This document shows positions 36,140-39,793 of a DNA stretch of 39,793 nt, in pieces. The notes beneath the pieces are model-generated. The model did no database searches, had not been told where the DNA came from, and saw nothing but the letters and a program-made list of their open reading frames with translations. The stretch lies in contig CANCJJ010000018.1 of assembly GCA_947378305.1 (NCBI GenBank), forward strand, positions 1-39,793, written 5' to 3'. The stretch comes from Phenylobacterium aquaticum. Its GTDB lineage: Bacteria > Pseudomonadota > Alphaproteobacteria > Caulobacterales > Caulobacteraceae. Every line of letters begins with the position of its first letter. Positions within the stretch are counted from its first letter, which is position 1. The translations under genes were made by a program, and so were the position numbers.

Positions 36140-38035
36140 ATGAATCTGCAAACACGTTCCGCGCGCCTCACTGTCAGCCTGGCAGGACTTTTTCTGGGTC
36201 TGACCCTGGCCACAGGTGTACATGCCCAGGCGGCTCCCGCCGGCAAGGGTGTTTATGAGCGCGCCTGCGCGGGATGTCATGCAGCCCCCCCGCCCGGAAG
36301 CCGGGCAGCCCCGCTTGCCAACCTTCAGAAAATGAGTGCCGCCGCCCTGCGCACCACACTGACCACGGGCGTCATGAAGGGGATGGGGGATGCCCTGTCT
36401 CCCCAGGACCTGACCGATGTCATCAACTATCTGGCGGCTGCCCCTGAGGGTGCTGGTACGGATTGGGTCAAGCGGGCCATGTGTCCGGTCGATCAACGCG
36501 GCATTGACCTCAAGCCAGCGCCAACGCTTGCGGCCTGGGGTGTCGACCAAAAGAATTCCCGCCGCATGTCTGCGGTCCAGGCCGGGCTGACCACCGCAGA
36601 TCTCGAACGGCTGGACGTCGCCTGGTCCCTGAACATGCCCGGGACGACGACCCTGCGCGGTCAGGGGGCTATTCTGGGCTCAACCCTCTTCTACATAGCT
36701 GGACAGAGTGACCAGCTGCTCGCGCTGGATACCAAGACCGGGTGCATCAAATGGGCCTCAGAAACGCCATCCGGCCTGCGCACGAGCCTGGCCCTCGGCC
36801 GACTTGGTCCCAAGGGGGCCCTTGCCCTCGTGGCTGGCGATTCCGCGGGGCAGGTACAAGCCTGGGATGCCGCAACCGGCAAGCTGATCTGGCGGATGGA
36901 CCCAAGGCCGGGCCCCAGTGGCATGTTAACCGGAACGCCCCTGTTTGCAGGCTCACGCCTGCTCGTCCCGATCTCGGCGATTGATGTCGGCCTGGCCATG
37001 CGCTCGGCCTATGCCTGCTGTCAGGGCCACGGCGCTCTGGCGGCGCTTGATCCGATGACTGGCAAGGTTCTCTGGACCTATCACACCATGGAACCCGCCC
37101 GCCCGCTCGGGATCAAGAATAGCCAGGGCGTAGAGATGATGGGCCCCTCGGGCGCACCCGTCTGGTCCTCACCTTCCGTGGATCTCGAGGCCGGGCTGGC
37201 CTTCATAGGGACCGGCGAAAATACGTCCCCACCCGCCACCGGCACCAGCGACTCCATCGTCGCAATTGATCTGGCGACAGGAAAGTCGCGTTGGGTATTT
37301 CAAGCCCTGAAGAACGACGTCTGGAACATGTCCTGCCCGTCCGGGCGCGAAAGCCGCCGGGCCCCGGGTGTTAATTGTTTCTTCTACGAGAGCGACAGCG
37401 TTCTGCGGGATCATGACTTCGGGGCAGGTCCGGTCGTTTACGGGAGCGGCAGCCACAAATTGATCCTTGGGGGTCAAAAGTCCGGGGATGTGTGGGGTCT
37501 GGACAGGGCAACGGGAAAACAGGTCTGGCACGAACGCTTTGGCGAGGGCTCTGCCCTGGGCGGCGTCCACTGGGGTCTCGCCTCAGACGGCACCCGGCTC
37601 TATGTCCCCATCAGCGACCCTTATATCCCCGCACCGAAGGCAGCGGCGGGGCTCTATGCCCTGGATGGCCGAACGGGCAAGCTCATCTGGTCCTGGCGCG
37701 CTACGCCTGACTGCAAGGGCGACCGCAAGGCCAAGATTGCGGGATGCGAGGGCCATTATGGTCTCTCAGCAGCCCCCCTGGTGATTGATGGCGCGGTGCT
37801 TGCGGGAGCGCTGGACGGACGCCTTTGGGTGTTCAATGCGGCGACAGGCAAGGTGCTGGCCGTTCATGACACAGCGCTCAGCTTCCAGAGTGCAACCGGC
37901 GTGACCGGGGTCGGCGGGTCCATCGATGCCACCGGTGTCTTTGCGGGTGACGGCCTCGTCTTCGTCAATTCCGGTTACGGCATGTTCGGTCAACAGCCGG
38001 GCAATGTCCTGGTCGCCTATCGTCCAAAACCCTGA
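36140..38035 (+). CDS. secreted cytochrome c-PQQ beta-propeller dehydrogenase (polyvinyl alcohol dehydrogenase-like)
   Basis: A 631-residue periplasmic quinoprotein. A signal peptide spans about residues 1-29. A cytochrome c domain with CAGCH at 43-47 and a likely axial Met in MKGMGDALS runs to about 105. An eight-bladed-type PQQ propeller follows, with repeats such as LLALDTKTG, VQAWDAATGKLIW, LAALDPMTGKVLW, IVAIDLATGKSRW, VWGLDRATGKQVW, LYALDGRTGKLIW and LWVFNAATGKVL. A vicinal CysCys (AYACCQGHG) resembles the disulfide of quinoprotein alcohol dehydrogenases. This heme-first layout is that of polyvinyl alcohol dehydrogenase. The ATG at 36140 is chosen for GGGGGAAGG upstream and the signal peptide. 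The natural substrate is probably an alcohol, not necessarily PVA. Confidence 0.9.
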   Translation: MNLQTRSARLTVSLAGLFLGLTLATGVHAQAAPAGKGVYERACAGCHAAPPPGSRAAPLANLQKMSAAALRTTLTTGVMKGMGDALSPQDLTDVINYLAAAPEGAGTDWVKRAMCPVDQRGIDLKPAPTLAAWGVDQKNSRRMSAVQAGLTTADLERLDVAWSLNMPGTTTLRGQGAILGSTLFYIAGQSDQLLALDTKTGCIKWASETPSGLRTSLALGRLGPKGALALVAGDSAGQVQAWDAATGKLIWRMDPRPGPSGMLTGTPLFAGSRLLVPISAIDVGLAMRSAYACCQGHGALAALDPMTGKVLWTYHTMEPARPLGIKNSQGVEMMGPSGAPVWSSPSVDLEAGLAFIGTGENTSPPATGTSDSIVAIDLATGKSRWVFQALKNDVWNMSCPSGRESRRAPGVNCFFYESDSVLRDHDFGAGPVVYGSGSHKLILGGQKSGDVWGLDRATGKQVWHERFGEGSALGGVHWGLASDGTRLYVPISDPYIPAPKAAAGLYALDGRTGKLIWSWRATPDCKGDRKAKIAGCEGHYGLSAAPLVIDGAVLAGALDGRLWVFNAATGKVLAVHDTALSFQSATGVTGVGGSIDATGVFAGDGLVFVNSGYGMFGQQPGNVLVAYRPKP

Positions 38036-38053
38036 CGATGTGACTCAGATAGC

Positions 38054-38082
38054 TTGCGGCAGTGCGGGGGGCAGGCTATAGC
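38054..38082 (+). promoter_or_regulatory. promoter of tRNA-Val, Caulobacter housekeeping type
   Basis: TTGCGGC (38054-38060), a 14-nt spacer and GCTATAGC (38075-38082) match the Caulobacter crescentus sigma-73 consensus TTGACGS-N10-14-GCTANAWC with one mismatch in the -10. It ends 15 nt before the tRNA. This is the best promoter match in the window and supports the Caulobacterales assignment. Confidence 0.65.
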
Positions 38083-38097
38083 CGCTTCCCTTCCGGA

Positions 38098-38172
38098 GGA
38101 TGCGTAGCTCAGCGGGAGAGCACCTCGTTCACACCGAGGGGGTCACAGGTTCAATCCCTGTCGCATCCACCA
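38098..38172 (+). tRNA. tRNA-Val (anticodon CAC), CCA encoded
   Basis: 75 nt folding as a full cloverleaf: acceptor GGATGCG/CGCATCC, D stem GCTC/GAGC, anticodon stem CCTCG/CGAGG with loop TTCACAC (anticodon CAC at 38130-38132, reading GUG), T stem ACAGG/CCTGT with loop TTCAATC, and the 3' CCA in the DNA. All stems pair perfectly. It reads into the AT-richer islet, making its 3' end a possible integration target. Confidence 0.97.
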
Positions 38173-38429
38173 TATTTCCTTTAAAAATCAATCTCTTATC
38201 GAAAGACCTCTACTGGGTCGCACAGGGTCGGCTGAGCCCGATACCAAATCGATACCACGGTGAAGGAATTGGGCCCTGAATCGTGTCCCTGCGGTCAGGT
38301 TCACCCAGCGGATTGATGGGAGATATTTTCGCGGCGGGATGTCTGGTGGGCATCAGATGTGAAAGCCCCCCCACCCCCTATCGAACCCGGAGGCCGGGGT
38401 ACCTGCATTGCTACGAAATGCCCGTGTAA
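38173..38429. other. non-coding stretch after tRNA-Val with tandem CGATACCA sites
   Basis: This stretch of 257 nt has no credible gene. A 47-codon open frame on the minus strand and an 18-codon one on the plus strand look like chance. The octamer CGATACCA occurs twice in direct orientation, at 38239-38246 and 38250-38257 (11-nt period), about 70 nt from the tRNA end. A C-rich run (38366-38380) and the left copy of the flanking repeat (from 38398) follow. No integrase remnant was recognised. Confidence 0.5.
38239..38257 (+). repeat. tandem octamer CGATACCA, one helical turn apart
   Basis: Two perfect copies are separated by AAT, with an 11-bp start-to-start period. Short direct repeats near a tRNA 3' end resemble the arm-type sites bound by tyrosine integrases, but a pair of octamers can also be chance. 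Confidence 0.4.
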
Positions 38430-38463
38430 ATGGGGTGTGGTTTGAGGTTTAACGGGTCAGCCC
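38398..38463 (+). repeat. left copy of imperfect direct repeat bracketing the islet
   Basis: Compared with 39448-39515: GG(G/T)TACC, then ten unlike bases, then a 24-bp near-identical core CGAAA(T/C)GCCCGTGTAAATGGGGTG, then a diverged tail that ends GGGTC(A/G)GCCC in both. The core has one mismatch. Reading frames are not conserved across the tail, so it is best seen as a non-coding repeat, possibly the footprint of duplication or insertion. Confidence 0.65.
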
Positions 38464-38687
38464 TTAAGGTACTTCTACTGCTCGGACCTTATGGCCATGC
38501 TTATCCCCTCACCGTCCCCCAGGCCCGGCACGCGATTATTCTGCTGAAAAACGCAAGTTATCAAGGCCATGGGACTTCCCCTGCAATTTGGCAAGCGTTG
38601 GCTCCTTATTTCGAACCCAAGCACGATAAAACAACATTTGCGGAGAGAGTATTTGGTGTTTTAGTGGCACGAAACTTTCGTCGTTGA
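38430..38687 (+). CDS. hypothetical protein of 85 residues, start inside the direct repeat
   Basis: A doubtful gene. The protein has LLLLGPYGHAY followed by a plausible globular stretch (LTVPQARHAIILLKNASYQGHG, then APYFEPKHDKTTFAERVFG) and is basic at the end. The ATG at 38430 lies within the left repeat copy, where the right copy encodes something quite different, so the true start may be further in. It has no ribosome site of note. It is 10 nt before the next gene. No family is recognised. Confidence 0.35.
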   Translation: MGCGLRFNGSALKVLLLLGPYGHAYPLTVPQARHAIILLKNASYQGHGTSPAIWQALAPYFEPKHDKTTFAERVFGVLVARNFRR

Positions 38688-38697
38688 GATATTTTAT

Positions 38698-39048
38698 ATG
38701 AAAATAAAATTGATTGTAGAAATGATATTGGTTGGGGTTATGATTACGGCAGAGGCTGGATGTTCAAATCCCCCGCTTTCGGCAAAAAAACTTGGTGTTG
38801 CGAAAGCCATGGCCACCGCTGCCGATAATTGCCTTCTAGACGTGCGAGACAACAATACGCCTTACGCGAAATCCCCGAGTTGCTCATCCCTAGATGCGCT
38901 ATCAACCCAATATTTTCATGAAGTTACGCAAAGCACCGTAGACCTCGAAAATCAAGATTTCAAGGAAGCTCAACTATCTGCCTGGAAAGCCGCGGCAATT
39001 TCCAATGGTAAATATCGAAATGAGCCTTGGGTTGATCGAATTTGGTAA
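38698..39048 (+). CDS. small putative lipoprotein A in the tRNA-Val islet
   Basis: A 116-residue protein with a basic start (KIKLIVEMILVGVMI), a hydrophobic segment and a Cys at residue 22 in TAEAGC. This could be a lipidation site, though Glu at -3 is unusual for a lipobox, so plain secretion is possible. The mature part is hydrophilic, with two more Cys pairs (DNCLLD, PSCSSL), and ends AWKAAAISNGKY...RIW. The DNA is visibly richer in A/T than the rest of the window. It converges with lipoprotein B, stop to stop, 20 nt apart. Function unknown. Confidence 0.6.
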   Translation: MKIKLIVEMILVGVMITAEAGCSNPPLSAKKLGVAKAMATAADNCLLDVRDNNTPYAKSPSCSSLDALSTQYFHEVTQSTVDLENQDFKEAQLSAWKAAAISNGKYRNEPWVDRIW

Positions 39049-39068
39049 AGACACCCAATTGTCGAAAT

Positions 39069-39422
39069 CTAAAACCGGTATGGGCCAGTTACGTCAGTGG
39101 GAAATTCTGCTTTGAACGAGGTTGGAATATTCCCTTTTTCCGAATATGGGCCTTCCTCGCACCAAAAACCAAGACCGGGATCAGGCTCCTTCCCATTGGC
39201 TTTGTTCATCGCCTTGAAGTTGGCGTTGAGTACTCCTGCCGCCATCTCGCAATTCTCGATATTATAAGTCTGATTTTCCTCTGGAGCAGCGAAGGATGCC
39301 CAGTAAACACGCAGGTCGCTCAAAATGGGGGAATTTCGATAAAGTGTGGCGGTGTTGATCTGTTTGGTAGGTCCACACCCTGCCAGCAATGCAATTACAG
39401 AAAACTGAACCAGTTTTTTCAT
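39069..39422 (-). CDS. small lipoprotein B in the tRNA-Val islet
   Basis: A 117-residue protein with a good type II signal: KKLVQFSVIALLAGC, lipobox LAGC with Cys at residue 16. The mature part contains LYRNSPILSDLRVYWASF, then YNIENCEMAAGVL and FWCEEGPYS, with two further cysteines that could form a disulfide. I recall small secreted or lipidated proteins with the same LYRNS ... NxENC ... WCExGxY order in other Proteobacteria but know no function. GAGG lies 5 nt before the ATG at 39422. Base use is AT-richer than core genes, as for lipoprotein A. Confidence 0.7.
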   Translation of the reverse strand: MKKLVQFSVIALLAGCGPTKQINTATLYRNSPILSDLRVYWASFAAPEENQTYNIENCEMAAGVLNANFKAMNKANGKEPDPGLGFWCEEGPYSEKGNIPTSFKAEFPTDVTGPYRF

Positions 39423-39447
39423 GCTTGCCTCATAGATTGGGCCTTGA

Positions 39448-39515
39448 GGTTACCAACAAGAACGCGAAACGCCCGTGTAAATGGGGTGGGTATTTTGGAT
39501 TTGCTGGGTCGGCCC
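39448..39515 (+). repeat. right copy of imperfect direct repeat bracketing the islet
   Basis: The partner of 38398-38463 in the same orientation. The core CGAAACGCCCGTGTAAAT... matches with one mismatch, and the tail ends GGGTCGGCCC. It lies immediately before the stop codon of the RTX gene (minus strand), so the islet ends within three bases of that gene. Confidence 0.65.
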
Positions 39516-39517
39516 GC

Positions 39518-39793
39518 CTAGCCCCCCACAATCCATCCCGCACTGAGGGTTGAGTAGGTCACGCCCACCAGGATCATCTGGTCGCCATTGCCCATGTCGA
39601 TGACCGTGTCGGCCCCAACCTGGCTGAGGGTGTATTTCGGCGATCCGTCCAGAATGACCTGGTCGCCCTCGGCACGGTTGAAGTCGATCACGCGGTCCAG
39701 GCCTGCGCCGGTGAAGCTGTGGAAGCTGTCGGCACCTGCGCCGCCCGAGATTGTGTCACTGCCCCGGTCGCCCCAGAGCCAGTCATTGCCTGC
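39518..39793 (-). CDS. C-terminal end of an RTX calcium-binding protein (5' part beyond the window)
   Basis: The last 91 residues of a protein entering from the right edge. GNDWLWGDRGSDTISGGAG is a Ca2+-binding RTX nonapeptide (GGxGxDxUx-type) region. It is followed by the usual capping sequence ADSFHSF then LDRVIDFNRAEGDQVIL, and a C-terminal tail ending in LSAGWIVGG. Such proteins leave the cell by a type I secretion system, the tail acting as the signal. The stop is at 39518-39520. Being partial, its overall type (protease, lipase, S-layer or adhesin) cannot be told. Confidence 0.85.
   Translation of the reverse strand, partial: AGNDWLWGDRGSDTISGGAGADSFHSFTGAGLDRVIDFNRAEGDQVILDGSPKYTLSQVGADTVIDMGNGDQMILVGVTYSTLSAGWIVGG

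Noticed and set aside
35350..36246. 298-codon open frame on the minus strand
   Set aside because: It is antisense to gph, whose HAD motifs are complete, and crosses into the next gene's leader.
38213..38356. 47-codon open frame on the minus strand after the tRNA
   Set aside because: It is rich in Pro/Arg/Ser, has no ribosome site and no resemblance to an integrase remnant; probably chance.
38430..38463. Integron attC-like core (GTTTAAC)
   Set aside because: It does not fit GTTRRRY (T at the fourth base), and no paired inverse core or integrase is seen.
38437..38465. CtrA-like TTAA half-sites
   Set aside because: The two TTAA motifs are 11 nt apart rather than 7, so they do not form the CtrA site.
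39042..39521. 159-codon open frame on the plus strand in the islet
   Set aside because: It overlaps lipoprotein B, which has a lipobox and ribosome site. The plus frame has neither, and runs through the direct repeat.

Overview
The window is GC-rich, densely packed chromosomal DNA from an alphaproteobacterium, most likely Caulobacterales (a Caulobacteraceae or Asticcacaulis-like organism). This rests on the gene content and protein style: a glyQ-glyS-ppdK run, a PA3286-type KAS III, a NadQ-type NAD regulator and a class II DAHP synthase. It also rests on a tRNA promoter that fits the Caulobacter housekeeping consensus. The species cannot be fixed from the sequence alone.

Layout. 1-2.8 kb (+): a TPR protein with a GT-B/heptosyltransferase-like C-terminus, then a MoxR AAA+ ATPase. 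2.8-4.0 kb (-): a universal stress protein and a conserved small protein. 4.2-6.9 kb (+): an HD-domain phosphohydrolase coupled to a Nudix-winged-helix regulator of the NadQ/NrtR type, then an NADP-dependent MDR oxidoreductase. 6.9-9.9 kb (-): a PepSY-like membrane protein, a sterol desaturase-family hydroxylase coupled to a small anchored protein, and a GH84 O-GlcNAcase-like enzyme. 10.0-11.1 kb (+): a long KAS III. 11.2-19.0 kb (-): an M48 protease, ppdK, glyS, glyQ and a fasciclin protein. 19.0-21.3 kb (+): a structured leader, glnK-amtB and an intrinsic terminator. 21.3-25.6 kb (-): ispE, a TPR lipoprotein and ETF-ubiquinone oxidoreductase. 25.8-28.1 kb (+): a divergent uracil-DNA glycosylase-like protein and a secreted M28 peptidase. 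28.1-35.3 kb (-): three small proteins (one only 50 aa), then aroG, an O-antigen ligase-like protein, gor, rpiA and glmU. 35.4-38.0 kb (+): gph and a secreted cytochrome c-PQQ propeller dehydrogenase resembling polyvinyl alcohol dehydrogenase.

From 38.1 kb the character changes. A complete tRNA-Val(CAC) is followed by an AT-richer islet with no recognised genes except an 85-aa unknown and two tiny convergent lipoproteins. The islet is bracketed by an imperfect direct repeat of about 66 bp. Beyond it, the C-terminus of a large RTX calcium-binding protein enters from the right edge on the minus strand. This is the only clearly accessory part of the window and the best place to look for something new.

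Most of the window is core metabolism: translation (glyQS, tRNA), nitrogen sensing and uptake (glnK-amtB), cell-wall sugar (glmU), isoprenoids (ispE), aromatic amino acids (aroG), redox (gor, ETF-QO) and central carbon (ppdK, rpiA, gph). I found no CRISPR array, insertion sequence, toxin-antitoxin pair or recognisable defence system. The regulatory observations (promoters, inverted repeats, leader hairpins) come from inspection only and are scored accordingly.
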